DNA of 64,000 nucleotides from Chrysomallon squamiferum (lineage: Eukaryota; Mollusca; Gastropoda; Neomphalida; Peltospiridae). The translations under genes were made by a program, and so were the position numbers. This document shows, in pieces, positions 1-15,253 of this stretch. The stretch spans positions 29,933,750-29,997,749 of the forward strand of contig CM022671.1 in assembly GCA_012295275.1 (NCBI GenBank). Direction: 5' to 3'. Every line of letters begins with the position of its first letter. The stretch's first letter is position 1. A model generated the notes under the pieces. That model was given only the letters and a program-made list of their open reading frames with translations. It did no database searches and was not told the origin of the DNA.

Positions 1-1694
1 TTTTCATTTTTATTAAAGAATACATTTTTCTGTTCCTTTCTCATTTTGATTCTCTCCTCTGCATTCATTTTCAATTTAAAAGAGCAACAGTGTTTTCTAT
101 CTAATGACCAGTTATTTGTGGTTTCGTGATGTGTAAATCGTTTCCGGTACCAACAGAGCTAAACTGCATTTATTCGGAAATCTTCGTATCATTTCGCCAT
201 AACGATAGGAAGAGGTATAATAAATCTGCTCAGTTTTGGTTGTGAAGGGCTGTATATAAACGAATGTGTATATTATGTATTTATGTATGTATGTAATATT
301 CTCTTAAACGCGTTTACTGATACACACACCCCATTTAAAAACACTTGTTGCTGTGATAAGTTCTTATATCAGTCACTAGAAGAATCAATTTTATCAGTTT
401 AAAGGGTTAAATCTATCTCTTTCAACTCATTTTTGAAAAAAAAAATGTGTTATGAAGCATTTGAATCAGTATTTGTTGTAAACAGACGAGTGACAGTGAT
501 TATTTTGACTACAGTGAGATGTAGAGATAACACCTAACCCGAAAAATAATATTACAATTTGAAGTTCGTTTAACAAATACATATCTATACTTATCATGAT
601 TTCCAAATCGTTGCTGAATTCCATCAGATATTTAACTGTCGATTTGTACACAGATTCTTCTGTAGCGTTACTCGATCACATTTAAAAACCTTCATCGACA
701 GTTTTATACGTTACAACGTACTTTATTAGTATGCAGTTTCGTAAATACTATCTTTGAAAAATCTGTGTGTATGCATGTCACGACATATATTGTTATAGAG
801 ATTTCTATAGAATATAGATTAAAGTAGACGTGTCCAGGTTATCAATCATTAAGATGAATTTTGATGTGGCATATGTATTTAATTCTAAGAATGTCCTATT
901 ACATCCCAATAGTTAAAATTATTTTATGTTCAAAGAATACAAGTTTCAGTATATATATATATATGTGTGTTTGTGCGTGTGTGTGTGGATGTGTGTGTGT
1001 ATGAATCTGTAAGTAGATTATGTTTATATGTATGAACCAATATGCATCTGTGTACCTACATATGCATAAAATAAAAATAAAGTTGTAAAATATGTGTAAA
1101 AATATAAATCTTATTTGCCTCTAAAATGTTATAACCTCAGATTTCCTTTTACATGCATATTCAAAACAAAACATAATGTAAATAAATGAAAACAAAATCA
1201 CGAGGTAAGAAAAAAAAAAAATTCATTATGATACTTCCGTTCTTTTCTCGATTAAGCACCCCAAAATCTTCTGGTTCGTTTTGGGGTCAAAGACTGAATG
1301 AAGTCTTGCCTTTAAAGTACACACGTTAAGGGCGAAGAGAAAGGTCGGTGTTTGGTTTTGAAATTACCTCCAGTTATCTACCCTTAGTTGACGTCGAAAC
1401 GTCAGTGAGCGGCGCGCGAGTCGTGTTTGCGGTCAGCTGACTGTCTGAATGTCGGGTATCTCGCGTCGCCTAGCGAGGAAGATCTCTTTGACACCCGTAA
1501 TTAGCATTTCAGCGAAAAGTCACGGCTTCTATTTTTGAAAACCTGACATTTTCAAGTTGGTCAAAGACTGAGAAAACGAACCGTTAGGTGTTAGGTTTGT
1601 GTTGTAAAGTACATGTAATGAATGGAATACTTTTCAGTGTTGCCTAGTTCTTTAAGTACATATGTGTTTAAAGGTACGGGTAATTGTGTATATT

Positions 1695-1790
1695 TAGGCA
1701 TGGTGTGTGTATATGTCTGTATGTGTATGTGTATGTGTGTATGTATGTGTGTATGTACGTATATGTATGTATGTATGTATGTATGGAGAG

Positions 1791-1883
<93 letters not shown>
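1695..1883. repeat. (TGTA)n-(GATA)n-(GA)n compound microsatellite
   Basis: TGTA/TGTG units run to 1785, followed by four GATA and about 38 GA dinucleotides to 1883. The open frames here are only repeat translations. Confidence 0.95.
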
Positions 1884-1885
<2 letters not shown>

Positions 1886-2518
1886 TACTAACACTTCTGT
1901 CTATAAAGTGACGTATCGAGTACAGATGGTCTAAAATGGGTGAAATATTACTGTCAGAATTATTTATTGAAGAAAAAAAATTCTAAAAGTAAATAAATAA
2001 ATAAATAAATAAAATAATAAAATGAGCAGATACAAATTCACCAAAATTAAAGGATTTTATAAGAAAACAATTAAAATAATTATAAAGAATGCATTTAGGC
2101 TGTTTGTTAAAACGACCACTGGAACACAGTAATATAACATCATCACCAATGAGCAGTTTTATGGTGAACGTTAACCATTAAAGTGCAGTGATCTTTAAAG
2201 TGTGGAGGTTACTGTACTGGGAGATTGCTTCGTGGATTAAATATTATAGTTTCCTATAAAGATGAATTTGAAATACGAAATTCAACAAACGGTGGTCTGG
2301 TAAAGAGAACTGTAAAGAAGGGAAAAAAGCGCGGTAGGTGAAAAAATGTAACCAGTTTAAAAGTTGTTTTCTCTGTTGTCGAAAACTGTGTAATATAGTA
2401 TGTATGTATGTGTGTATGGATGTGTGTGTATGTCTGTGTATTTGGATTAATGTCTGGATATATGTATGCATGTATGTGCATGTGTGGGAGGGTGTGTGTG
2501 TATGTATTTATATATGTT

Positions 2519-2553
<35 letters not shown>

Positions 2554-4257
2554 GAACATTGTTATGTATAAAAGTATTTTATCTTTTTGTATATCTTTAT
2601 TCTTGTTTTTTCTTTACTATTTTATATTTCTTTCATTTCATAAATTAAATTAAATAAATTAACCATTCACAAACAAACAAATAAACAAACAAACAAACAA
2701 ACAAACGAACAAATAAATATACACAAAACCATTCGAGACTAAAAACATGTGCACATAGCTTCACAATTATTATTTTATTTTTCATAATTGCCAACTTCCC
2801 TTGCAGAGTGAAACCTTGAACCTACGTGTTCTCGTTTTGTACCTGGAACCAATAACGTTAGATTATAAATCAGAGCTCGTTCAGGCGATTTTTCTTTTCG
2901 AAAATATTAAAGCAAAATTGCATAGCTTTAGGTAAACGATAAACGTTGCGGAATAACCGATATCATATTGCTTCTTTCATACGACGTCATAATCTTCAAT
3001 TTTGTGTTCATAGAACGCCACAAGCCAGTTGGTAATATTATCTATTAGACTAAAAATTACCATTTTATGCTGTCTTGCAGATTACAAAAATATATATTTT
3101 TTTTTATTATGGATATATGTAGCTTTTATTAAACGGATAATAATTGATGTATATCTATATTAGAAGGAAACTGAACTGATCTTTAACATACAGCTATACA
3201 TTTTGTTTTGCACTGTTAACCGACAGGAAGTAAGGGAATAAAATAATCCTACAGGTTTTTACTGATCTAGCCGGTTTGAGTTCTTTCAGTTTGCTTTGTT
3301 TATAAAAACAAGCGATTACTCAGGATGGAATATTGTCAATAACAAACAAAAACAAAAAAAAAAAAAAACACCAAAACAACAACAACAAAAACAAAAAAAA
3401 CAAAACAAAAAACAAAACAAAACAAAACAATAAATAAAAAATAAATAAATAAATATTAAAAATAAATAAATAAATAAATATTAAAACATAAATAAATAAA
3501 TAAAAATAAATAAATAAATAAGTAATTAAAACTATTCAAATAATACGGCTGATTTTGGCAGATAGGGTCACACTTTTATTTTTTTGTTCCTTCTTCGCCC
3601 GTTCAGAGTTCATTCCGATTTTAGGATGGGTAGTAAGGAAAACAGTATCACGTGTGTCATTTGACATCTCAATGGAAGCCATATTGTGTTTGCTACAAGT
3701 TCAGCGAAGTGTCATTTATATAAGCTTGAAAGCAAACATTGTTGGCAGATTGACTATGCGAGTTTTCTGTGATACGGATTAGAACCAGACTGTGTGATAT
3801 TAAAAATAAAAATAGCGGCTGCAGATGATACTAATATTTACACTTAGAGCTAGGCAGGCGATATATTTTTATTAACTATAGATGTAGACACCACTTGCTG
3901 CAGTAATCGGTTCCCGGCAGCCACTGGATCAATTCTCTTCGAAACTGCTAAGAGTTGGATATCTAAAAAACTATGGTATGTGCTCTACTGTTTATAGGAT
4001 TCATAATTCCCTTCTCTTATCGCCCCGTTGTTCAAGTAGAGGCCAACAGTAGAAAACTAATTGAAATAGTTTTTTAAAATCATTATAAGAAAAACTATTT
4101 TAAGTAGTAAAACATTTCATAATTTCAAATCCTGGATTTTCTTATACCTTATCTAACTCTCGTATTGTTTTTGCTTCTCTGCTTGCCTCTTCAGTTTTAT
4201 TGTGAGATTGTGTATCTGTTCGCTAATTCTGTTCGAAACTCATTGAATTTGATCGTT

Positions 4258-4260
<3 letters not shown>

Positions 4261-4338
<78 letters not shown>

Positions 4339-4372
4339 CTGTCCACTTTCTGTCTTTCCTTGTGTCTCTGTC

Positions 4373-4459
<87 letters not shown>

Positions 4460-4515
4460 GTGTATGTTGTTGTCCGTCTGTCCATCCATCCATCCATCCA
4501 TCCATTTATCCATTC
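4261..4515. repeat. (CT)n-(CTAT)n-(CTGT)n-(CATC)n compound microsatellite
   Basis: Four different pyrimidine-rich motifs follow one another: 74 bases of CT, a short bridge, then tetranucleotide blocks CTAT, CTGT and CATC. This is a stepwise motif succession typical of an old microsatellite. Confidence 0.95.
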
Positions 4516-5937
4516 CTCTTTCGCATCTGAACAACGAATGATGACTTTCACACACTTATTTCTCATAAAAGACCATTCAGTACACTGAGTACAGACAAAG
4601 AAAAAAAAAAAAAAAAGATGAAGAAAAAGTCATTAAGTCCTGGAATGTTCTAACAACTCGCACCTTATCCTCCGACTGATTGTTTCAAGAATTCAAACAT
4701 GTTTACAAACGAACCATCATTACTGGAAAAAGCAACACGTCCGCTCATCCCGCTGTCAAATTACACTTGTACGGTTTGTGTAAAGTTTATGTTCGACCAC
4801 TGGGTGGCGAAAGACGGCAAGGGGAGGGTTGTTGTTGTTGTTCTTTTTTCTTTCGCTTGCATCCGAAGACTGCGGACTTCGTAAAGAGTCGTCTTCTCTT
4901 CCCGAAAGCAAATTGTACCTCGCCGACTGTTTGGCTTATCTCCATGGCGATAACCTCAAGTTCGGATTGCATAAGACGAATAGTTTAATTAGCTTCGTTT
5001 GTTATAAATATAATAAACGTATTGAATTTGATTCAAACCGACTCGTGTTTTCCAGATAAAAGATTACACAGCCCAGCACTCCGTGGTGCTTGCTTGTTCT
5101 CGCCATTTTTTTTTGTGTTTTTTTGTTTGTTTTTTGTTTATTTGATATCGTTATTATTTTTGGGGAGTACATTTGTGCGATGCGTTCGGGTGGTGTTGTT
5201 GTTCTCGTTGTTTTTCTTACGTTTTTTTTTTTTTTTGTTATCTCTGTATCTAAGTGACATGGTCTTTCGTTTGAAACTCCCACCAAGCGCTAACCCATTT
5301 ATAGCTATTAAAGAGTTCATGCCCGCCACCAAAGCAGATCCTCGTGATTATTTCTTTTGTTTTGGCAAAAAGAGAATTAATAATAAACTACCTTACAAAG
5401 AATTAAATCATAAACAGGCTGAAAAAAACAACAACACAACATTAAGTAACCGGAGGACGACCTCAGAAAATGCTGAGAATGTCTGAGAATTATTTTTGTT
5501 TTAATGTCTCATGGCATGCCGTAATATATGGTCAGGACCGTAAAATTAATAAAACTTTGTGATAAACAGATAACTGACGGAAAGTCATGATAAAAGCGAA
5601 ATATGTTTTGAGCTGCGTTACCAATAAATTACGAGTGTGTCTTGAAGATGACTACTTTAAAGGAACCGCATCGCCGAGGCAGATAACAGAATTAGAAAAG
5701 CGTATTTAATTAGAAGGAGAGATAAAAATTAAACATTATACAAAAAAAGAGAAGAAATTAAAGTAAAAACGGTCTGTATTTAATTGGTAAGTGTTGTAGT
5801 AATGATAAATTTATATCAACATGTAATTTAGTAAATGGTGAATATTAGAAATAAGATGTTAAGAAATGCTATAGAACCATTCCGATTTTATGTCCGGCTT
5901 TTCTTTCAGTTGCAGTCCTTTTAATCAAACTGATAAG

Positions 5938-5939
<2 letters not shown>

Positions 5940-6013
<74 letters not shown>
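5940..6013. repeat. (CT)n microsatellite
   Basis: About 37 uninterrupted CT dinucleotides. Confidence 0.97.
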
Positions 6014-6015
<2 letters not shown>

Positions 6016-6476
6016 GTGCTCCCTATCTCCAACACTCTCTTTCATCTCCGTCATTCATTATTAATTTGTTTCTTATTTTCTTGCAATTTGTTTATAACCT
6101 AACTAGTTAATGACTGTAACCTCCGACATCTGCAGATTTATCAGCCTTTTCAAGATTCGAGTGCGATGACAACAGCATCTTCCGAAAGAAGCTAAAACAG
6201 TCCAGATTTCCGGAAACTGCGTAAAAAAATTCTTACATGATTGATGTTTTGACTAAAAGTTACGTTCCTGGAATGTTGTCGGTACCAGTCTTTCGAAGCC
6301 GTTGATAACGTTGTCGCTACGCCTTTAATAACATTGAGCCTGATTGGAAACAAAACTGCGATAAGAATTTTCAAAGACCAGTCGCAGTGTTTCTTAAAAG
6401 AGCTGTCCGAGTTATCTACCGTTAATATTTTCTTTTTTCTTTTTCCTCTTTTAATTTTTAATTTTTGTACGTTTTT

Positions 6477-6480
<4 letters not shown>

Positions 6481-6522
<42 letters not shown>

Positions 6523-6700
6523 TTCAAGAAAGTTCCAGACTTAAAAAGGGTAATATATTTATGAACAAAATAAATAAATAAATAAATAAAAGGTTAATAG
6601 CAGCATCAACGACAAAGACAATAAGAATGCAATAAGAAATAAATATTTCATTAATAGCTTTGACTTTTTATGTTTGAGATCAACATCTTCTTCTTCTTTA

Positions 6701-6738
<38 letters not shown>

Positions 6739-6858
6739 AGAGTGATAATATAAAAAGAAAGCTTTCTGCCATTATTCCAGAGGCTGTTCTTGTCTTCTAA
6801 CAGCAAGGCATCTACTATTACAGCTACTACTACTACTAATATACTACTACTGCTGCTT

Positions 6859-6894
<36 letters not shown>

Positions 6895-6930
6895 TCTACT
6901 ACTTCTACTACTACTACTAATAATAATAAT
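6481..6930. repeat. Poly-A, (AAAT)n, (TTC)n and (TAC)n cluster
   Basis: A 37-base A-run (6482-6518), AAAT units near 6570, 17 or so TTC units (6686-6737) and TAC-rich trinucleotides with interruptions (6815-6920). Confidence 0.9.
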
Positions 6931-8454
6931 GATTAAAATAATAATTTTACTCTTACCATTTATATTAACATACTTTTATGGAAATACTGAAAATATTCAA
7001 GGATAAGAATTTTGGTGATCAGAAACAATAAATTTTTCACCTCTAAATTTGACCTGAGTTTAGAATTTATTTATATAAGTACTTTTTCAGGACAATGTTT
7101 TTAAACATAAGGACTAAAATAAAAATGTATGAAAATGTATCTTTCTTTTTTTTTAATTTATCTGTTATAAATATAAGCGAAAATTTTTGAGGCCTTTTTT
7201 TCAAAATTTAAAACTTAAAATACAAAAAAGAAAAAACCCACAAAACAACATTAATTAATGAACTTAAAAACAGAAATTAATAACCAATGCTTGTTAAACA
7301 GACATCCTGATATATAATTTTCAAAAACAAAATTGTAAAATATTCTTGATTTTTGAAAGCAAAGGATTTCGAAACAGTTTTGATCTTTTTTATTATCAGT
7401 ATCCCTAGTATCAATATCTTCTTTCCGCATCATAATAATTTTAAAAAACTAAAAATTAAAATTAAAACAGACTAAGATCTAATAACCGATAAGTTTCACT
7501 GGGGCGCTATTAAACAAGAATTAAACGATGAGTTCTGCTGTCTAGACTTAAATTTTCATTCATTTGTATTAAATGTCAACAGTCTTTTGTCTTCTTGTTC
7601 GACTACCGCGAACGAAACTTTATGCTAATTCGGAATCTAGAGTTCAGATTTTTAAAAAGTTATATAAACACACGAGTAAGATTTTACGTCAATATTGTAG
7701 ACTCGGGCAATGGAACGAACTCCGTAGAAGTCTGCACGTATTATTGCGGAAACCGACTTTCGACGTTATTACAGTAAGTCGTAGCAGAATGCAGCGCTTT
7801 TTTTTTTTTTACCTCTTTAGTTTAACGTACCAGCGGGTTTGTTTGGCAGGTGGTAAGGTTTCACTTGGAGAATCGTTTACATTTGCCCCTTTTGTTGGAC
7901 GCAACTTTCATCGTCATATCAAAACAAGGAATCATTTTTCTGCCATTGTTTGGGCATGCCCGAGATAACAGGCTTCCTCGAACAGGACCTGCGGACACCC
8001 GATACTGACAGCAAATGCCCGTCTGCCAAGCGTGTGTAGCCACGTCCAGTTTTCTCTTCACGGTGATTAGATGGTCCTCGTCCTTCTCCTCCTCTCCCAC
8101 CTGCTAATCTCACTAAGACCTGGCCTCCTGTCTTCTTCTCTTTTTTTTTTAATAGTTACGTCACAAATCAGTTTTGTTACGTCGTCGAGTGACCAGATAT
8201 GACTAATGTGCCTTCACTCACTCTGTCTACCGAGAAGAGCAGTGCGAACAAGATTTATCTCTGTGAGGAGATGATAATATTAATATAATAGCGATTATTT
8301 CACCAGACTGAAGAAGCGAATAGGAAAGTTGGTGTGTGGTCCGGACGTCGGTTACCGATGAGAAACAGGTAAGACTAGACGGTAAATACTTTCCTTTTCC
8401 GAAAATGTAGATGACTGATAGGTAGAAAAATGTCTTAAACAAATAATTATTTGT

Positions 8455-8579
8455 AAAATGCTACTAGATGATGATTTTTTTTTTGTTAATGGTTATTATT
8501 ATGATGATGATATTATTGTTGTATTGTTGTTATTGTTATCATCGTCATTATTATTATCGTTATCATTGTTGTTGTTGTA

Positions 8580-8627
<48 letters not shown>

Positions 8628-8656
8628 TTCTATTAATGATAAAAGTTAAGCTTGCC

Positions 8657-8697
<41 letters not shown>

Positions 8698-8720
8698 AAG
8701 AAAGAAAGAAAGAAAAAATT
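8455..8720. repeat. TTG/TTA trinucleotides and poly-A/(AAAG)n
   Basis: Degenerate TTG/TTA/ATG trinucleotides, then a pure (ATT)n block (about 8580-8625), then an A-run of about 35 passing into AAAG. Confidence 0.9.
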
Positions 8721-9164
8721 AACATTGATGAAGTGAGAAATTAAGATAAATCAAATTTCAATGTTCGACAGAAGAAAGATTTTTCGACTACGTAACAATG
8801 AATACGACTGTGCAATAACAGAGCGGTAAAACTTTAAAATAATACGAGATCTCCTTACATCTGTAAAATGCGTATTAAAATATCAGTGAGATAGATATTA
8901 ACAAACAAAATCTTTAAACAGAATTTTATCTTATTATGATTTTACATGGGTGAGAAAATCACGCCACTCTTTTTTATATGCAGTTTCCTGCACACAGTGA
9001 AATAATAAATGCTTTCTGTATCATCTCGAAGGGGTCGTATAAAGCAGAATTGAACCCGGATTGTATGACGTCACTGGCGAATGTTCTACAGTTGATATTG
9101 TGATCTGTTGTGTCAGCAGGCTTATAATCATTGTGTCAATGAAAATAGTAATTACGCCTGTTAT

Positions 9165-9245
9165 AGAGATACTTTCATTTATTATGAACATTTCTGGATG
9201 ACGAAACGACAGAGATACTTTCATTCATTATGACGAAATGACAGT
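9165..9245 (+). repeat. Two-copy 46-bp tandem duplication
   Basis: AGAGATACTTTCATTTATTATG at 9165 recurs at 9211 with one change, and ATGACGAAACGACAG recurs as ATGACGAAATGACAG. This is a simple local duplication in unique-looking noncoding DNA. Confidence 0.6.
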
Positions 9246-9944
9246 TCATTAAGCCTATTTTAAGTATAACCAATGACCCAGTAATTGAATGTTACAGTAT
9301 TGAAAGCCAATGTTCATTTGGTTTGTATAGGTATACATGATGCCTAATTTTTGCTTTTACAAAAAATTTGGAAATATGGTTCGTTATTGTTATTTTAAAG
9401 CAGTAACATTGAGGTGGCCATTTTGTTGTTTTTGTTAATGTAAGTATAAACAAAGATTAATAATTACTGTCTGATAATAGCATTCTTTTCAACAAAATGT
9501 GATAAATGCGGACATTTTTGGATTCTATAAAATAATTATTATCATCATCATCATCATCATCATTAAATTGGTATTTGTTTGTTTATTTATTATTATTATT
9601 ATTATTTATTAATTTTAATTATTTTATTTTAGTTATTAAAAAAAAAAAAAAAAAAATGGCGTTAAATTGTCAAACAAAATATCTATCATTTTGAAAATAA
9701 TTATTTTGTCACCAGATGGAAATGATTCACCATTATTTTAGAATATCTTACACTTCAAATTTTGGGAAAGAAATCAGAGTACAAATTCTCACTGAAAATC
9801 AGTTTAGTATTTAGCTGCGTATGTTTAAAGCGAGAAGTCAGAGAACTCGCCGAAGACAGTATGGATTGTTTCCCCTTTATGACAAATCCCACTTCAGTTT
9901 TAGTTACGAAATAATATTATAAATATTTTAATAGACGCAGATAC

Positions 9945-10205
9945 TAGTTTACTACTACTTCTACTGCTGCAGCTATTACTACAACTAATACTACTTCCAC
10001 TACTATTATTACTACTACCGTTATTGCTACTACCTCTACTAGTACTATTATTACTATTACTACTACGACGACTGCTGCTATTACTACTACTATTAAACCA
10101 TTGCTGCTGCTGCTACTGCTACTGCTACTACAACAAATAATATTATTATTACATATATTACTACTACTACTACTACTACTACTACTATTGTTGTTGTTAC
10201 TTTAT
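9945..10205. repeat. Degenerate (TAC)n/(TGC)n trinucleotide region
   Basis: About 250 bases of TAC, TGC and TTA triplets with many interruptions, ending in a pure TAC run. It is noncoding, because the triplet purity and lack of unique codons argue against a protein. Confidence 0.9.
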
Positions 10206-11002
10206 TTTCAAAACAGTAATAAAATCGATCGTTTGTATAAAATATTTCGTGAGATGTTTTATGATACTGAAGAACCGTAAATACTACTTGAACAAAATTT
10301 TATTAAAAAAATATAACAATTTCTTCCAAAGCAGCTTATCGGGGTTCGGGGAGAGGGTTACCGGGGGACACCTTGAGGCTTGGCCTCTAAAAAGCAACAC
10401 AGAAATGCGGACATTATTAGCAATGTATTGTATGTAAATTGGCGTGCGTGGATGCGTGTATATATGTATGTCTGTTTGTGTGTGTGTTTTGGGTGCATGC
10501 GGGTGTATCTCTGCGTGTGCATGTCAGTGTCAAAAACCAGAATAGTGGTATTTTTAAAAAGGTGGGTATTGAACGAGGAGCGCATCTCTTCAGTGATAAG
10601 TGCTTATTATATTGTCCACCTCAAATGAAATGAAGGATAACAAGGCGATTGTAAACCTTCAAACGCTTCATATGATGTGTGGAGTTAATATACCTAACTG
10701 CTTGTCGACCTACTAACGCTACATAGATATATATATATATGTAAACGCATAATTATGAGTATTATCTGATACAAATTATAGTTTATGAGCTTCCATCATT
10801 TTGTACCATTTCAGATTGTGTTCGAGCTCACTAAAGTCTACATGATTCCTTGTTTCAGATTGCTTGCCTGTCATCTGAATGTTTATGCCGGAGATATTTA
10901 CCTATAAAACTTTATAAGCAAACAAGAAGACAATGCTTAGATCAAAAGTGAAATAATTGTTGATATTATTAACTTTTTATTTCTGTTAGTGAAACAGATG
11001 GC

Positions 11003-11003
<1 letters not shown>

Positions 11004-11062
<59 letters not shown>
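11004..11062. repeat. (AAT)n microsatellite
   Basis: About 18 AAT units followed by an A-run. Confidence 0.95.
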
Positions 11063-11065
<3 letters not shown>

Positions 11066-12511
11066 TATAAAAAGAAATAGAGAAAAATAAATTAGCTTAA
11101 TAAATCGTTTTATTTCGGCTATTTACGTAATTTAACGTCGTTATAAGTATTGTTGCTACGTCACGTGAATTATTTTATTACGTCACTACAATTACAATAA
11201 CTATGGATTTGAGTTGTATTGTTGGATTACTTAACAACTGATGTTAAAGTTGAGTTAAGTTGAATTTTATTTTTTGAATTTGATATTATTTCTTTACGCT
11301 AGGAAAATCGAAATTTAAGCTCCCGATATTTTGTTTTATCATTCGTATTTCTAATTCAGATGTAGAAGAGAAACATGTACCTTACAAACTGTTCGAACAT
11401 TCACCCCTGTCTGGATAAATTTAATGCAGTAAATACTGTCATAAAAAAATAGTGTTGATTTTTTAAACATAATTATAATTAGCATCTCAACTTTCCTGAA
11501 TAAATCTATTTCTGTGAAAATAATTAGACCGTTCCTTTTTCGTCATTATGTGTGTGTGTACATGTTTGCCCGTTACTCAGAACATAGCGTGTGCATTTAT
11601 GTTATTAGAACCAACGAATTCAATAACCAGCATTTATTTCTGAAATTTGATAAAATAATAACAATAGTAACAAGAAAAACAACAACAATCAAATGATAAT
11701 AGTTTAACGAACTACAGGAGGTCTAATGAAAAGTTGAATTATGGTACACGTAAAGAAATAATACTTACGATGTGAGGTACTGGGCTGATGTAAATTATTT
11801 ACGTTTCTTTATACAATGGAACATCAGAATTGTTTCTTAGTGTAAAGTGTAATCACAGGGCGTTTTCCTATCAGTCTATACATGTTTATTAATGTAATAA
11901 CATATTTGTTATCAACCTACCTACCTACCTACCCCCCACACATACATATACACATATATACATACACATACATATATATATAACAGATAGACAGAAAGAG
12001 ACAGATAAAAATGATGTCAGATGAGGTACCAATTATAAACTAGTTGTGCTGAGTAACAGTACTGTATATTTTATATACCTATACTTTATATAAACATACA
12101 TTGCTACCACGATCTGAGATACACCAATACATCCTGGAACAGTCTTTGACAACAACTGTTCTGCTTAGTTGTAGTGTGCAAGTTGTGTGCTAAACATACA
12201 TGTTATTTAAAGAAATTCTGGTGTCACAGCCCCCCAGAATTTCAGATAAAACTAAACTTCAGAATTTTTATATCCACCTCCTTATTTTACCGAATTTTTT
12301 AAAAATACATCTTCTGCATTAAATCCAGAAGCACGATGAAAAATACCCCCACAAATGTAAATATAGCTATCCAGATATAGAAAAAACTTCCTTTTTATTA
12401 TTATTATTATTTTAAAACACCTGAATGCATTTTAATTAATCATACTGATTCCTACATCAAATATATTGATTTTTATAAAGCTATCAGTCTGTTTTTAAAC
12501 TTTATAACCAT

Positions 12512-12514
<3 letters not shown>

Positions 12515-12580
<66 letters not shown>

Positions 12581-12588
12581 TACATACA
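12515..12588. repeat. (CA)n microsatellite
   Basis: About 31 CA units followed by TACA units. It lies about 3.9 kb beyond the FBXL14 stop codon. Confidence 0.95.
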
Positions 12589-13280
12589 GATACAGATATT
12601 TTCCACCTTCCTTTTTAATAAAAATAATCTCTATGGTAAATTTAAATTTATAAGCAATGGTTATTTTTAAAAACACTGCATGATGCAAATAGCTTTGGAA
12701 TGGGAGTGGCAATCTGAACTGTAGTCTTGTTAAATTCTTAGTGTGGGTTGTTAGCAGTAATGACATTCACAAACAACAATTCGTAAAATCAATCTTCAGT
12801 GTTTTTATTGCCTACACTCTTTACTGTTCCAACCTGTATAATACCATCTTACCAGACGTTTGTAACCATTAATGTAAAAATGTATTCTTGAACAAAATAT
12901 TATTTTTATTAAATGCCTTTAACTGCATTATTATCTTGCACTTTCTACATATGGTCTTTCAAAAAACTTATATATCTGTATTTGTACATTAAGTTTTTAT
13001 TGCAGAACACTATGAAAATGTCTCACTTAAATACTTTTGCTGTATGTAAAATGCAAAATAATCTTTAATAAAACTGAATGTTTTTCTTTTACACAGATCA
13101 ATGTTATTTTATTTTTAGGAAAATTTTGGTAATCAATTATTTTGTCAATATGAGGTTTTAATGTATTGGGTAATATTTCAGTTTTTCTAGATGGAAACCA
13201 GTAATTAATTTTTATTTAATGATAAAATATTCAGGTATTTTTAAAAACCAAATAGATTTGAAAAAAACAACTGGAATTTA

Positions 13281-13281
13281 C

Positions 13282-13329
<48 letters not shown>
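13281..13329. repeat. (TA)n(CA)n microsatellite
   Basis: Ten TA units pass directly into about 13 CA units. Confidence 0.93.
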
Positions 13330-15156
13330 TGAAAATCATTTACATGTATTTATACACATCAGTTCTGGAGCACTGCCTGGAACTGGATATAGCCTGACAG
13401 ATACTGCAGTGACATTGATCTTATTGATTGGATCTTCAAGCATTCTTCAACTGTTTATCATCCACTCTCTTACACCCACACCGAGATAAAATGTTGTTCA
13501 ATATGTTATTGTTATTCAGTGTGTTTAACATATGCATCTGGAACATTCTAAAATCAAAATTCCTCCACTGTCAAGCATTTGAAGAGTAAAATTATCATGC
13601 ATGCATTTTCACTTGTTCAAAATAAATATATATTAATTAATTTCTTCCCCCCTCCATATGTTTAATAATTTGAAGGCTATCCTCTATAATTTTTATAGTT
13701 TGAAAATTGTGTTATTTAACAAGTATTGGATTATTATGACTTCAATGTTCAGTCTTTTAAGATGTGGATTAGAATATTTGGTCTTTAATCATTTAAAATT
13801 AAGTATTATGCAAACAAACAAAAAGATTTGTAGGTGGCATTCATGTAAGAATCATAATTTAATTTTCATTTTATATTTTCAAAGAAAATATTTTTCTATA
13901 ATTCTGAAAAAGAAATTTAGTGCAGCAAGTATATTGCTTTCATGAACACATATTCAAGTATTCTTTTAATGTGTATGTATGTGTATTTATGTATGAAATA
14001 TTACTATATTTGTTTATATTAGGTAAGACAGATGGCATTTATTTAGAAAAAGGGAGGTCTGTGTATGTATGTTATTTTACATTTTTTTCAAACTGGATAA
14101 GACCTAGTATTTATTTAGAAATGGGATGTATAGAGATTATTTTTACATATGGTTTACACCTAGATACTATCTGTTATTATTTTAAGTGTATAATTTGTAT
14201 ATGGGATGAATGATTTATATTTTCTGAGTATTCTTTGCACATACTAATTTTTGATTATCACAACATGTACAGTAAAACACATACACTCACTTCACCCAGT
14301 TTAAGTTATCTGCACACAGTGATCTGTGATACCTTAAACTACAAAGAGGATCCAAGAACAATAGGTACTGAGTTCAATTCAGTGCATGCCAGCACTTCTC
14401 CTGTTGTTGTATGAAGAACTGCCAAAGGTCAGAATCACCGATTATAAACCAAGCTTAAACTTTTAATTAGATATAATCTCAATTCATCTGTAGTATTATA
14501 TACATTACTGTGAATGGGTATACTGTTACCTTACTAGTATAACAAATTCTGAAAAGCTGGCTTATCGCCAATTTCATCTCTGGAAAAGAGAGAAAACTAA
14601 AGATAATTTAAAACTGAGTTTTAAAACATATGAACACTATAACTTAAATACATTTTAATTATAAATTTATTGTACTATTTTGTCAGTCTTTACTATGAAT
14701 AAAATATAATAAGCTTATGAAATGTGGAGTTCCGTTTCTCCTTTTTATAACAACACAAATGTGAGTGTTTGTGTATGTGTGTAAAAAGATCTTGATACCT
14801 CATTTTGTATCTATTATCATAGATACAAATTTTATACAAAAAAATATGCCATGATGAAACTGAAAAAATATGTTTCCGTCTCTACATCCAAAGTCACAAA
14901 TCTTTTATTTTTATTATTAAATTATATTTTTTAGCAAAGAATAGCTGTGAGTAAAATAAACCAATCATTTAATATACAAAATGTTTTTTAACCAATTTGT
15001 ACATATTACCAAATCTTAAGTTTTACACTGTTCATTTTATGTATGTAATTTAGTGTGTTATCACAGAAGGTATTGTTTTTGTCATTTTAAATTTCCCTTA
15101 ACATCTTTAACCAATATTTTCCAGTTATTACCTGCCAAAAATTACATTCATGCCAG

Positions 15157-15160
<4 letters not shown>

Positions 15161-15250
<90 letters not shown>
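15161..15250. repeat. (GA)n microsatellite
   Basis: Forty-five uninterrupted GA dinucleotides between FBXL14 and its upstream-strand spacer. Confidence 0.97.

Positions 15251-15253
<3 letters not shown>

Noticed and set aside
7573-7968. 131-codon frame in a CpG-containing patch
   Set aside because: Three overlapping frames on both strands, a T-run in the middle and no domain or splice context.
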